Origin: Kiritimatiellia bacterium
GTDB lineage: Bacteria > Verrucomicrobiota > Kiritimatiellia > JAFGHX01
Assembly: GCA_016929905.1 (NCBI GenBank)
Contig: JAFGHX010000168.1
Span: 1-51,934 of the forward strand
Reading direction: 5' to 3'
DNA: 51,934 nt
Below the pieces are notes generated by a model. That model did not search any database. It was not told where the DNA came from and saw nothing but the letters and a program-made list of their open reading frames with translations. Shown here in pieces: positions 7,511 through 16,205 of this stretch; positions within the stretch are counted from its first letter, which is position 1, and every line of letters starts with the position of its first letter. Position numbers and translations under genes: made by a program.

Positions 7511-8701
7511 TCACCCCTTCTCGGCGCGGATGCCGTCGTAGACGGCCTCAAGCTGCCCGGCCAGCCGGCGAGAGTCAAACAACTCTCGGACGCGACGCAT
7601 GGCGGCCAGGCCCATCCGGCAGCGTCGCTCGGGATCCCGGCTCAGAAGACGAATGCTTTCCGCCATCCCCGCCGGATCGCCCGGTTCGCACAGAATGCCC
7701 GTTTCGCCGTCCGCCACGACCTCCGGAATGCCGCCGACCCGGCAGGAGACGACGGGCAGCCCCATCGCCCCGGCCTCCATCAGGCTGACGCCCAGGCTCT
7801 CCCGCGCGCCGTCGCGGGCGACCACTGCATTGTGCACCATGATGTCGCTTTCAGAGAGCAAGTCGCGCACCGATTCCCATGGCAGGCTTCCCTTGAGGGT
7901 GACCGTGTCCGCTACATCAAGCTGGTGAATGTTGCGCTGGCACTCCGAAAAGAATGGACCGTCGCCCACGATGACCCATTCGAACGCGACCCCCGCTTCC
8001 TTCAGGATCCGGGCCACCTGCGGCAACTGATGCATGGCTTTGCATTCGATCATACGGCCGACGGTGATCAGGCGGACGGTCTTCTTCGCGCGGTTCGCGG
8101 TCCGGCGCCGCTCGACTTCCGCTTCTGTCGGGAAGTCGTCGGCGCATATGCCCACGGGGACTACGGCGATTCCGTGTGGGGGGGCACCACGGCGGACCAG
8201 TTCCTCTCTGAGGGCGTTCGAGGTGACGACGAAACACACGTCCGTGCGCAGGAGCCGGTCCAGCCTCTTGCCATGAACACCCGCCGCGCGGAAGACGTCG
8301 GACCCGTAGCAAGACACGACCACAGGCGCACCCAGCCGCTGAGTCGCCCCGAGAAAGGCCCATGCGATGTGCGCGAAATGGATGTGCACAACCGCGACTC
8401 CGCGTGCGCGGCACAGCCTGCGCATGAAGCGTGCGTCAAGCGCGCTCAGTACATCGCGTCTGCCCGTCTTGAGAAACGGCGGGATCTTCCCGAGAGCGCG
8501 CAAGACCAACGGCCTTGCCGGCAGGAAGACGAGACGGTCGGACGGCCACGGAAACGGGTGTCGGAATTCCTCCTTGATCCATTCTTCGCGCAGCAGCAAG
8601 TGCGGCGGATAGGCGCGCAGCCCCTGAAGCAGGCGATAGAGCCAGACTTCGCTTCTGAGCCCGTAGCCGTGCCAGACGTGGAGCGATGCACGTGCCGTCA
8701 T
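7511..8701 (-). CDS. Glycosyltransferase family 4 (GT-B)
   Basis: The 396-residue protein has the two-domain GT-B plan. The C-terminal half carries VRLITVGRMIECKAMHQLPQ, WVIVGDGPFF, VTLKGSLPWE, and the sugar-nucleotide-binding ESLGVSLMEAGAMGLPVV with the E-x7-E arrangement. It transfers a sugar from a nucleotide donor in the cytoplasm. The start (ATG at 8701) overlaps the stop of dinB by the 4-base ATGA, so translation is coupled to dinB. Acceptor and donor unknown. Confidence 0.87.
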   Translation of the reverse strand: MTARASLHVWHGYGLRSEVWLYRLLQGLRAYPPHLLLREEWIKEEFRHPFPWPSDRLVFLPARPLVLRALGKIPPFLKTGRRDVLSALDARFMRRLCRARGVAVVHIHFAHIAWAFLGATQRLGAPVVVSCYGSDVFRAAGVHGKRLDRLLRTDVCFVVTSNALREELVRRGAPPHGIAVVPVGICADDFPTEAEVERRRTANRAKKTVRLITVGRMIECKAMHQLPQVARILKEAGVAFEWVIVGDGPFFSECQRNIHQLDVADTVTLKGSLPWESVRDLLSESDIMVHNAVVARDGARESLGVSLMEAGAMGLPVVSCRVGGIPEVVADGETGILCEPGDPAGMAESIRLLSRDPERRCRMGLAAMRRVRELFDSRRLAGQLEAVYDGIRAEKG

Positions 8702-9903
8702 GTCTGCCACCGTCCGCGTTTGATGATGCCCTTTCCGAACCGCTCGCGAAGCGTGTCCACCGCCTGGTCCAACTGTGCGTGGCGTTCGGCCGGCGCTGCG
8801 GAATCCCACTCGGGGAAAAGCGGCGCCTGAGTCTGGCCGCTCTGGCCCGCCGCGGTGTCCGTCAGGCGCGAGACGCCGAACCCAAGCAGCCGGACCGGAT
8901 CGCGCAGTTTCTCCTTCGCCAGCAGAGACAGGGCCGCGTGGACCAGGTCGCGGTCACTCCGGGCCGGCGCGGCAAAGGGGCATTGCCGTGTGATCGTCCT
9001 GAAATCGCGGAACCGGATCTTGATGCGGGCCGTGCCGGCAGACTTCTTTGCGCGCCGCAGGCGGCGGCCTACCTTCTCCGCCAATTCGAGCAGGGTCTGC
9101 CGCATGATGGTGCGGTCCGTGATGTCTTGCTCGAATGTCACCTCCGCCGATACGCTCTTCTCTTCGACATCCGTCTCGACCTGCCGGTCGTCCCGGCCTC
9201 GGGCCAGCCGCCACACATGCCGCGCACCGGCTTGTCCGAGCAGGGGCGCGAGCTCGGGCTCCGTCATCTGCTGGATCCGGCCGATGGTCGTGATGCCAGC
9301 CGCCGCCAGTTGCTCGGCTGTCCGTTTGCCGACACCCCAGATCCGGGTTAGCGGCAGCGGCGCCAGGAACGCCAGGATTTCCGGTTCCGTCGCCGGGACA
9401 ACCGTCAGGCCGTCGGGCTTCTGCATGTCGCTGGCGAGCTTGGCGAGGAACTTGTTGGGGGCGACCCCCACCGACGCCGTCAGGCGCAGCCGGGAATGGA
9501 TGCGTTGCTTGAGCGCGCGCGCCAACATGACGGCGTCCGGCCACGCGTGCAGGACGCCCGCGACATCCAGGAACGCCTCGTCAACGGAAACCTGTTCGAC
9601 GATGGGTGTGAACTCCTGCAGGATCGCCATGACCTGTTCGGAAACCGCCGCGTACCGTTCCATTCGGACCGGTACGAAGACGGCATGCGGGCAGAGCTGA
9701 TGCGCCGTGCGCGATGGCATAGCGGACCGTACACCGAACGGTCTTGCTTCATAGGAGCATGTCGACACCACGCCGCGCTTGTCAGGCGGCGCGCCGACGA
9801 TTACGGGCTTTCCGCGCAGGCCAGGATTGTCCAACTGCTCAATGGCCGCGTAAAACGCATCCATGTCCACGTGTAGAATCTTGCGTCGCGAAATCTCTGG
9901 CAT
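8698..9903 (-). CDS. dinB: DNA polymerase IV (Y-family translesion polymerase)
   Basis: The 401-residue protein starts with HVDMDAFYAAIEQ (metal ligand Asp13), followed by YEARPFGVRSAMP and SVDEAFLDV (catalytic Asp108/Glu109). The helix-hairpin-helix region is RIWGVGKRTAEQL, and the little-finger domain follows. All catalytic residues are present. The C-terminus is somewhat long (PLFPEWDS and an amphipathic tail RLRERF-like) but lacks a clear clamp-binding motif. I chose ATG 9903 (MPEISRRK), which gives the usual distance to the first motif. No LexA box is obvious upstream. Its operon partner is a glycosyltransferase, which is unusual. Confidence 0.93.
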   Translation of the reverse strand: MPEISRRKILHVDMDAFYAAIEQLDNPGLRGKPVIVGAPPDKRGVVSTCSYEARPFGVRSAMPSRTAHQLCPHAVFVPVRMERYAAVSEQVMAILQEFTPIVEQVSVDEAFLDVAGVLHAWPDAVMLARALKQRIHSRLRLTASVGVAPNKFLAKLASDMQKPDGLTVVPATEPEILAFLAPLPLTRIWGVGKRTAEQLAAAGITTIGRIQQMTEPELAPLLGQAGARHVWRLARGRDDRQVETDVEEKSVSAEVTFEQDITDRTIMRQTLLELAEKVGRRLRRAKKSAGTARIKIRFRDFRTITRQCPFAAPARSDRDLVHAALSLLAKEKLRDPVRLLGFGVSRLTDTAAGQSGQTQAPLFPEWDSAAPAERHAQLDQAVDTLRERFGKGIIKRGRWQT

Positions 9904-10083
9904 CCTTCGGCCCGCCGAGACCCGATCTAACCACAGGCGGGCCGCACGGTACAGCAAATTTCTCGGGTGCCCATGGGGAATTGCTTGTCAGACCACGGCA
10001 AGAACATGAGAATAGAGAGAGCCATTCCAATCGATGACGCGCGTGGGGCACCGTTCGCCAGGGGAAAGGCATCGGAGGACGTC

Positions 10084-10977
10084 ATGTCGAGCCATGAGGA
10101 ATTCGTCCGCTTGCAGGCCGAGCACTACGGCGCATTGCCTGCCGGGGAATTCACGAGCGTCGAGGGCTACCGCTTGTTTCTGATGCACTGCAGGGCGTAT
10201 GAGGAGGTGGCGGACATGACTCGCGGGAAACGAGTCCTGGACCTCGGGTGCAACGACGGATACGGATCGAGAATCGTGAGGAGCGCCGGTGCCTGCGTAG
10301 TGGGGATCGATGCATCGGAGCGGGCGATCACCAAGGCCCGGAGTGCGGGCGGGGGGGACGCCCCCTCGTTTTTGGTCGCCGACGCGACGTATGTCCCGTT
10401 TGCCGAAGCGACTTTCGATTGGGTAGTGGGGCTGCACATTGTCGAGCATCTTCAAGACTGCGACACCGTCTTTCGCGAGGTCAAGCGCGTGTTGGTTCCC
10501 GGCGGGCGGGCAGCCTTTGCCACGCCGAATGCGTGTTTCCGGTTGGATCCCGGGACGCCGCCATGGAACCCGTTTCACGTCCGCGAATTCAGGCCCGACG
10601 AACTCAGAACACTGCTCGAGAAGCACTTCGCATGTGTGAAGATCAAAGGGTTGTTTGCCTCGCGTTCGTTTGCGGCGGCCGAACGGAGGCGGGTCGATTG
10701 TCGGCGTCTTGCGGCCCGGCAGAGGCATCGGCCGCGCCGGTCGCTGCGAACGCGAGTGAAGACACTTCTGCCCCGAACGGTGCTGGATCGGCTCAGGAAG
10801 ATCCGGGACAGGCTGTGGGGGGACCCCTGGGACGACCGTGCGGCGCCCCTCGATGCGGCCGCGCTTGCGCGGCATTCTCGTGCCGACCTCGAGTACCGAG
10901 AGCGGGGGCTGGAAGATGCGTTGGACCTGCTGGCGATCTGCGGCCCGGAAGAATCCCGGGCGCACGCGTCAGAATGA
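10084..10977 (+). CDS. Class I SAM-dependent methyltransferase
   Basis: VLDLGCNDGYGSRIV is the SAM-binding loop, VVGIDASERAI the end of strand 2, and FDWVVGLHIVEHLQD plus VLVPGGRAAFATPN complete the Methyltransf_11 signature. ATG 10084 is preceded by GGAGG with 5-base spacing, a clear choice over the in-frame ATGs at 9967, 9973 and 10009. The basic C-terminal half (residues about 190-297) has no recognised domain. It is probably a glycan-modifying enzyme given its setting; substrate unknown. It runs toward the radical SAM gene. Confidence 0.83.
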   Translation: MSSHEEFVRLQAEHYGALPAGEFTSVEGYRLFLMHCRAYEEVADMTRGKRVLDLGCNDGYGSRIVRSAGACVVGIDASERAITKARSAGGGDAPSFLVADATYVPFAEATFDWVVGLHIVEHLQDCDTVFREVKRVLVPGGRAAFATPNACFRLDPGTPPWNPFHVREFRPDELRTLLEKHFACVKIKGLFASRSFAAAERRRVDCRRLAARQRHRPRRSLRTRVKTLLPRTVLDRLRKIRDRLWGDPWDDRAAPLDAAALARHSRADLEYRERGLEDALDLLAICGPEESRAHASE

Positions 10978-11046
10978 AGGATCGCCGCCGTGGCTCGGCA
11001 GCATGTCGTCAGATGCCCTGTCCCTGCCCTGCCTTCCAGCAGTCTT

Positions 11047-11970
11047 TCAGTATGGCGAGAGCCGGGATCCCTGTTGCTTGTATTTCTCGCAGGCATGCTG
11101 CCAACTGATGGATTTAGTCTCTCCCCATACCCATTCTGCTTTCCCCGGACCGCCGGGATCTACCGAATCGAAGTGTCCGCAATACCCGCACAACTCCCCC
11201 AGTTGCTTCCTCAGTGCACGGCGTCTGACCTCGGAAAGAGACTTGATGCCGATATCGAAGCCGAAAACCCTGTCCACGCCGCCGCCGGCGCCACAAGGAT
11301 AGTAACCGTGGCGGGTCAGGCCCAGGCCGCACTGTTCCGTGATCATGCACCCCTTGGAAAAATCCGCGAGACGGTATCTCTCCGAGTCCTTTGGGGCCAT
11401 GGAATAGGCGCTGAAGTATTGGTCTCCTCCCTCCTTTGACGAGTTTCTAATGCCAACCCAATCCGGCACTTTGGCCAGGACGTCCTGAACCTTCCTGCCG
11501 TGCCCGTTCGTTGCCAGCCATACGTTGCAGTGCGGATTGAACTCCTTGTAGCGTTTCACAATCTGCAATATCTCAAAGAACTGTGGATGCAAGGTCGGCT
11601 CGCCTCCGATCAATACGATGATCCACCAATACCACTTCAATTGCACCGATTCATTCACGAACTTCTCGATCTGCCCTGTCGACATCCGTTCGCTGCTGGG
11701 TGCCTGCGTACACGCCCTGTCGCAATTCGCACACCGCAGATTGCAGTAGGTTGTGAGCTCGATCTCCACCCTTCGGGTGTTGGGAATCCAGGACAGAAGC
11801 TTCTTGCCTTCTCTGCGTACAAACAGGTAGTTGCCTCTCTCGAGTATCATTCGCCGTACGCTCAGCACCCTAGGCAAAAGGCGTGCCATGTTCAGTAAGC
11901 GCCAAAGGCGGGTTTCTCGCCCGACCTTGGCCTTGATACGAGACCTCAGATCCAGCAATAGCCTCTTCAT
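11047..11970 (-). CDS. Radical SAM protein with C-terminal Cys cluster
   Basis: The 307-residue protein has the [4Fe-4S]/SAM motif CNLRCANC (CxxxCxxC) after a basic N-terminal helix of about 65 residues. GGEPTLHP is the SAM-amino-group motif. Further cysteines lie near residues 205-260 (GCMITEQCG, YYPCGAGGG, ELCGYCGHFD), suggesting a SPASM-like auxiliary cluster. It follows the methyltransferase at 12703 on the same strand after 19 bases. The pair may modify a sugar or a peptide; radical SAM proteins of this shape are frequent in polysaccharide loci. The reaction cannot be told. Confidence 0.82.
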   Translation of the reverse strand: MKRLLLDLRSRIKAKVGRETRLWRLLNMARLLPRVLSVRRMILERGNYLFVRREGKKLLSWIPNTRRVEIELTTYCNLRCANCDRACTQAPSSERMSTGQIEKFVNESVQLKWYWWIIVLIGGEPTLHPQFFEILQIVKRYKEFNPHCNVWLATNGHGRKVQDVLAKVPDWVGIRNSSKEGGDQYFSAYSMAPKDSERYRLADFSKGCMITEQCGLGLTRHGYYPCGAGGGVDRVFGFDIGIKSLSEVRRRALRKQLGELCGYCGHFDSVDPGGPGKAEWVWGETKSISWQHACEKYKQQGSRLSPY

Positions 11971-11989
11971 TCAATCTCCAGCCTGCGAG

Positions 11990-12703
11990 TCAGATCTGTT
12001 TCTTCTCGTATACATAAAAGTCCGAAAAGGAGCTCCTGTCACGATCAGCCTCATTGTAGGGATAAGGGGTGTTGACCGTCCTGAGCAAGCGCCAGTCAGT
12101 TCTGTTCTGTTCGATCCATGGCGTGAAGTGTCGCCATCTGACGTGGAAGCGCTGCGGGGCATCGAAATTGGCCGAGTAGACGATCACGAATCGGTTTGCC
12201 GAGTCGAAGAGATGATTCATGTACGCCGCATAGATGTCGTCTTCCACCAAGTGGAATAGGACATCCAAGGAAAGGGCGAGGTCGGCACGGAACAGTCCGG
12301 CGTGATCGACGAAGCACAGAGAGTGATAGAGGAAGAAGCTCTTCGTCTGGTCCCCGTAAAATCGTTGGCGACAAAGGGCCAGAGCCGTCGGCGAGACATC
12401 CAGCCCGATGTAGGTGCCGTATTCCCCCAGAGAGAGCTGATGTCCGTCTCCGCATCCGAACTCGATCACGGAACGTACGGATTTGTCTCTGACGAACTCG
12501 TTGATGATTTTGGCCTTGAACTGCGCCAGCTGCCCGCGTGACCCGAAGCCTGAGTGACCGCCTCGGGCATATCTCGATTCCCAATAGGCTGCGGTTCCCG
12601 GAAACCGAAATGACGTCACTCTCGATACCAGCTCGCGGCCGACATGCCGTGCAATCGGGCCGAGTACGGGTATCGACTTCACGAAATGCTTCAGTGCACT
12701 CAT
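11990..12703 (-). CDS. Class I SAM-dependent methyltransferase
   Basis: The 237-residue protein contains AYWESRYARGGHSGFGSRG, a motif common in small methyltransferases of polysaccharide clusters. The SAM site VIEFGCGDGHQL, then YIGLDVS, and ALSLDVLFHLVEDD follow. Length is normal. It is first in a minus-strand pair with the radical SAM gene. A 286-base spacer separates it from the divergent phosphoramidate-type operon. Substrate unknown. Confidence 0.82.
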   Translation of the reverse strand: MSALKHFVKSIPVLGPIARHVGRELVSRVTSFRFPGTAAYWESRYARGGHSGFGSRGQLAQFKAKIINEFVRDKSVRSVIEFGCGDGHQLSLGEYGTYIGLDVSPTALALCRQRFYGDQTKSFFLYHSLCFVDHAGLFRADLALSLDVLFHLVEDDIYAAYMNHLFDSANRFVIVYSANFDAPQRFHVRWRHFTPWIEQNRTDWRLLRTVNTPYPYNEADRDRSSFSDFYVYEKKQI

Positions 12704-12989
12704 GACATATCGTCCGCCCTCGGCGTGATTTCGCCGCGCCGGCGCCGGGGCGAGGATCGTCCGGCTGGGTAGGAATCACTTTATCAGATCCGTCCTGGAT
12801 TTCCAGTTTCATCTCGTCGAAGTTCCTGCCGCCCGGCGCCTGAGCCCTTCGACATTCCGCTTGTGCCTGCGTTTCGCTGTTGGTACTCTTCCGGGTGTGG
12901 AGCGGCGCCATGAGGTGCCGCCCTCAAGGTGTGTGCCTGTGCCGTCCCAAGAACGTCTTCTGGTCGGTTCAGTATGAAGGAGAATCCGC
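12704..12989. other. Divergent intergenic region
   Basis: This 286-base spacer must carry the promoters of the minus-strand methyltransferase pair and of the long plus-strand operon. I see no convincing -35/-10 pair, operator or small gene. It ends in AAGGAG 8 bases before the ATG of the next gene. Confidence 0.4.
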
Positions 12990-13202
12990 ATGAAGGGGCT
13001 GTTCATTCCGGCCTATCTGGATCCCGGGACAGGCGCCATGGTTCTGCAGTGGATCATCGCCGCCGGCGTCGGATTGATCCTCTTCTTCCGGAGGACGATT
13101 TTCGGAGGTTTCTCACGGCTCTTGCGGCGCGTGAAGGGCCGGCAGGCCAATGGACAGGTTCAAGACGATGACGATCAGCGCGCGTCGGGAAATACGGAGT
13201 GA
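12990..13202 (+). CDS. Small membrane protein with YLDPGTG motif
   Basis: The 70-residue protein has the conserved N-terminal motif AYLDPGTGAMVLQ, one membrane helix (WIIAAGVGLILFF) and a basic then acidic tail. Small proteins with this motif occur in many phyla next to alkaline-phosphatase-superfamily or polysaccharide genes, as here. AAGGAG precedes the start. It is the first gene of the operon. A role as a membrane partner of the following sulfatase-fold protein is a guess from adjacency. Confidence 0.72.
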   Translation: MKGLFIPAYLDPGTGAMVLQWIIAAGVGLILFFRRTIFGGFSRLLRRVKGRQANGQVQDDDDQRASGNTE

Positions 13203-13230
13203 ACACGGCGCCGGCAGAAGAGGCCTGTTT

Positions 13231-14829
13231 GTGACGAATGGCACCCGACGCGGGTGGGTCATTACCGCACTGCGGCGTTTCTGGATCACGGTCTTTTGTG
13301 CCTTCCTCTTTCAGCGCCAGTTCCTGTGTCAGTTTGTTGGCGCGCGTAACCAGTTCGTTCTGCACTGGAGACGCTCGGACGCCGTGGCCATCACGCTGGC
13401 CGTCCTCTTTCTGGCGGGCGCGCTGTCTCTCGCATACGGCGCGCTGACCCTCTTGGGTCGCAAGGGCCGCTGGGCGCGGGATCTGGGGTTTCTGGCTCTG
13501 ACGGCATTCTATCTCAAGGTGGCTCTCCTGGAAGTCGCCTTCAGATCCTCGGCGATACCCGCGGCCTGGTCGAAGTCTCTGAACCTGATTGTACTGGCGG
13601 TCGTGATCCTCTTTGTCTTCAGGCCCAAACCTCTGATGCGGATGATCGACGGCGCCTGCCTGATCCTGTCTCCGATCGTGTTGCTCTATGTGGTCCCGCT
13701 CTTCCTGACTCCTACTGTCCCTTCGTGCGGCGGCACGCAGGAGGAGGCCGTCGGTTCGGCGGAAGGCCCCACCACTGTCCGCAGCCGGCCGGTCAAGAAG
13801 GTCATCGTGATCTTGTTCGATGCGATGTCGTATCACCGGACCTTCCTCGACGGCCTCTCTCCGGATGTGTTCCCCGGGTTGACCCGGGCGTCCGACGAGA
13901 GTGTCGTGTTCCATCAAGCTTACTCCCCGGCCAATTGGACGGAGCCGTCGGTTGTGGGGTTGCTGAGCGGAGGGGTGGGGCAGTACGGCCTCGAGGGGGC
14001 CATTCCCGTTCTGAGTGCGGACGGAGAGGCGAGCGCCGTGCGCGATCTGCCGAGCATCTTCACGGACTCGAAGGAACGTGGATATCGCACGTACCTCTAT
14101 GGGATAGGGCCCCCGTACGCGGCCCTTTTCGAGCGAGGGTTGGATGACTGCCAGTCGAAGTACTCCGGAAGCGTCAAGCTGTTCGGGCAGGACCTCTTTG
14201 GCGTCAGCCGCGCAGTCCTTGCCGGAAGCCTGCACGGTCGAGTCGGGCGTTTCTGGCCTGCGCTGGACAGGTTCTGGACGCTCGCCGCGCGTAATCAGGC
14301 GGCGCAGCTCCAGGAATGGATCCACCGCATGACCGTACAGCGTATCCGTGAGCGCGGAGACGTCGTGGGTTTCTCTCACTACATGATCCCGCATTACCCC
14401 TATGTTTTCGACAGGGACGGCGTGCTCAGCGAGGAGAGGCTGGCGGAAGGAAATTATACGAAGAATCTACATTTTGTGGATACGGTGATTGGGCAGCTTG
14501 TGGATGAGATCCGCGCGAGCCTGGATTACGACCAGACACTCTTCATTATCCTTGCCGACCACACGTTTCGATCGGACCCCGCGTTGCGTCCCCAACAGGG
14601 AGCCGGGCAAGAAGCCTATGACGAATACTGTCACGTCCCTTTGCTGGTTCACCTGCCTGGTCAACATCGGAGAATGGACATTCGCACGCCGTTCTCAACG
14701 GCTTTCCTGCGGCAGGTTCTCGCCGATTGTCTTGACAAGGGGACGGATCTGGATGAGTTTGTTCGCCGTTGCGGGGGCTTCAAGAGGTCGGACGTGCGCT
14801 GTGCGGTTGACAGGCGTTATGCGTGGTAG
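13231..14829 (+). CDS. Membrane-anchored sulfatase/phosphotransferase-fold protein
   Basis: Three or four membrane helices (first about 140 residues) precede an extracytoplasmic domain of the alkaline phosphatase superfamily. That domain includes KKVIVILFDAMSYH (first metal Asp), SPANWTEPSVVGLLSG (nucleophile region with Thr/Ser), and ILADHTFRSD (late metal-binding Asp-His). The layout matches phosphoglycerol and phosphoethanolamine transferases (LtaS/MdoB/EptA-like). It might place a phospho-substituent on a surface glycan or remove one. GTG 13231 follows AAGAGG; an ATG at 13150 overlapping the previous gene is also possible. Its place beside a phosphoramidate pathway makes it one candidate for an outer-face transferase. 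Confidence 0.7.
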   Translation: MTNGTRRGWVITALRRFWITVFCAFLFQRQFLCQFVGARNQFVLHWRRSDAVAITLAVLFLAGALSLAYGALTLLGRKGRWARDLGFLALTAFYLKVALLEVAFRSSAIPAAWSKSLNLIVLAVVILFVFRPKPLMRMIDGACLILSPIVLLYVVPLFLTPTVPSCGGTQEEAVGSAEGPTTVRSRPVKKVIVILFDAMSYHRTFLDGLSPDVFPGLTRASDESVVFHQAYSPANWTEPSVVGLLSGGVGQYGLEGAIPVLSADGEASAVRDLPSIFTDSKERGYRTYLYGIGPPYAALFERGLDDCQSKYSGSVKLFGQDLFGVSRAVLAGSLHGRVGRFWPALDRFWTLAARNQAAQLQEWIHRMTVQRIRERGDVVGFSHYMIPHYPYVFDRDGVLSEERLAEGNYTKNLHFVDTVIGQLVDEIRASLDYDQTLFIILADHTFRSDPALRPQQGAGQEAYDEYCHVPLLVHLPGQHRRMDIRTPFSTAFLRQVLADCLDKGTDLDEFVRRCGGFKRSDVRCAVDRRYAW

Positions 14830-14854
14830 TGCCCGCTTGGGAAAGGTTTGGGAT

Positions 14855-15421
14855 ATGGCGTCGGCGGGGACAGGTTACACGGTCTGGCTGACGGGTCTGT
14901 CGGCGTCCGGCAAGACGACGATTTCCGAGCATCTGGCCGGTATGCTGCGTGAGCGAATCGGACTTTCAGTCCAGGTCATCGACGGGGATCTCATGCGCCG
15001 CACGATAAACAGGGATCTCGGCTACACGCAGCGGGAACGGAATATCGCGAGCGAGAGAATGGCATACGTGGCTCGCCTGCTTAACGACAACGGGGTGGTC
15101 TGCGTCGTTTCCAATATTTCCCAGGACAGGGCGATTCGGGCCAAGGTGCGGCAGATTGTCGGCAACTTCCTGCTCGTCTTCGTGGACGCCCCGGCCGATG
15201 TCTGCGCTGGGCGCGACAAGAAAGGGCATTACGAGAAGGCGTTCGCAGGCGCGATCGAACATTTCGTGGGCGTAACGGACGAATATGAACGCCCCGAAGA
15301 CGCGGAAATCCGCATTGACGCGGTCTCGACGGAGCCTAAGCGCGCTGCCGCGATAATTATGACGTACCTGGCAGAACATGGAATGCTGGCGCAAACGGGA
15401 CAGGTCACACCAGACCCATGA
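14855..15421 (+). CDS. APS-kinase-like protein; probable cytidine diphosphoramidate kinase (Cj1415 type)
   Basis: The 188-residue protein has the P-loop GLSASGKTT (residues 14-22), VIDGDLMRRTINRDLGY and ERNIASERMAYVARLL. By family it is an adenylylsulfate kinase (CysC). In Campylobacter jejuni the CysC-like Cj1415 instead phosphorylates the ribose 3'-OH of cytidine diphosphoramidate. Three other genes of that pathway lie in this operon and no ATP sulfurylase or sulfite-reductase gene is in the window, so I infer the Cj1415 role. ATG 14855 is used; ATG 14819 is also in frame. Its last four bases overlap the start of the next gene. Confidence 0.8.
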   Translation: MASAGTGYTVWLTGLSASGKTTISEHLAGMLRERIGLSVQVIDGDLMRRTINRDLGYTQRERNIASERMAYVARLLNDNGVVCVVSNISQDRAIRAKVRQIVGNFLLVFVDAPADVCAGRDKKGHYEKAFAGAIEHFVGVTDEYERPEDAEIRIDAVSTEPKRAAAIIMTYLAEHGMLAQTGQVTPDP

Positions 15422-16149
15422 ATAGGCCGCACCGGAAAGTCCGTTGGCTGTCGGGGCTCTACCGGTGGTTGGACTCCTTGGCCCTGCGGGGAGGGGACCC
15501 CCGGCTTGTGTCCTTGCACCGCGAACTCCGGGCTGTTCTCGATGAATCGCATCAAGCTTGGCCAAGCTATGACTATGGTGAGGGATATTTCTATCAGAGT
15601 TGCCCGCATTTGGGGATTCGTGGCCTGCGGGATTCCTCGCAGAGGTTCTTGATGTACGAGCTGGACTCCCGGCTCAGACGCGACGACGAAGTCTTGGACA
15701 TAGGCAGCAACGCCGGCTTCCTGTCCCTGATGATCGCGAAACGCTGCGCACGTGTAGACGCGGTGGAACTCAACCCGTACCTCGTCCGCATCGCGCAACG
15801 GTGTCGTGAGTTCGACGGAGCGGACAACGTGTCGTTCCTGTGCTCCTCTTTCGAGGATGCCGATCTGTCGGGCCCCTACTCGCTCGTGTTGTCGCTGGCG
15901 AATCACCATACGTTTGACGGCAACATGCGGCCCGATTTCCGGCGATACATCGAGAGAATACGGAGTTTGACTGCCAGTGGCGGTCGTCTGTTGTTTGAGA
16001 GTCATCCCGGCGAATACAGGCGGCCGGAGCTCAGACAGCATCTCGACGAGGTCCGTGATCTGTTTCAAGTCAACGGGGAACGCGTGACATCGAGCTATCG
16101 CAGCGTCTATGATACGAATCGGCTCGTGGTGTGGCTGGACGCTGTCTAG
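15418..16149 (+). CDS. SAM-dependent methyltransferase in the phosphoramidate operon
   Basis: The 243-residue protein has VLDIGSNAGFLSLMIAK, VDAVELNPYLVRIA and YSLVLSLANHHTF, a class I methyltransferase. It starts in a 4-base ATGA overlap with the kinase gene, so the two are made together. In C. jejuni the phosphoramidate is O-methylated by dedicated methyltransferases of the same gene cluster (Cj1419/Cj1420 region). This protein could be the functional counterpart, an inference from position only. Confidence 0.75.
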   Translation: MNRPHRKVRWLSGLYRWLDSLALRGGDPRLVSLHRELRAVLDESHQAWPSYDYGEGYFYQSCPHLGIRGLRDSSQRFLMYELDSRLRRDDEVLDIGSNAGFLSLMIAKRCARVDAVELNPYLVRIAQRCREFDGADNVSFLCSSFEDADLSGPYSLVLSLANHHTFDGNMRPDFRRYIERIRSLTASGGRLLFESHPGEYRRPELRQHLDEVRDLFQVNGERVTSSYRSVYDTNRLVVWLDAV

Positions 16150-16205
16150 TGACGCACCACAACCGACGCGGTGACATACCGGGCAGAACGAGGCATGTTG
16201 GCGAA

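Noticed and set aside
14855..15421. CysC as a sulfate-assimilation enzyme or PAPS source for the sulfotransferase-like protein
   Set aside because: Possible by family, but no other sulfate genes are near and three companion genes of the phosphoramidate pathway share the operon; kept only as an alternative.
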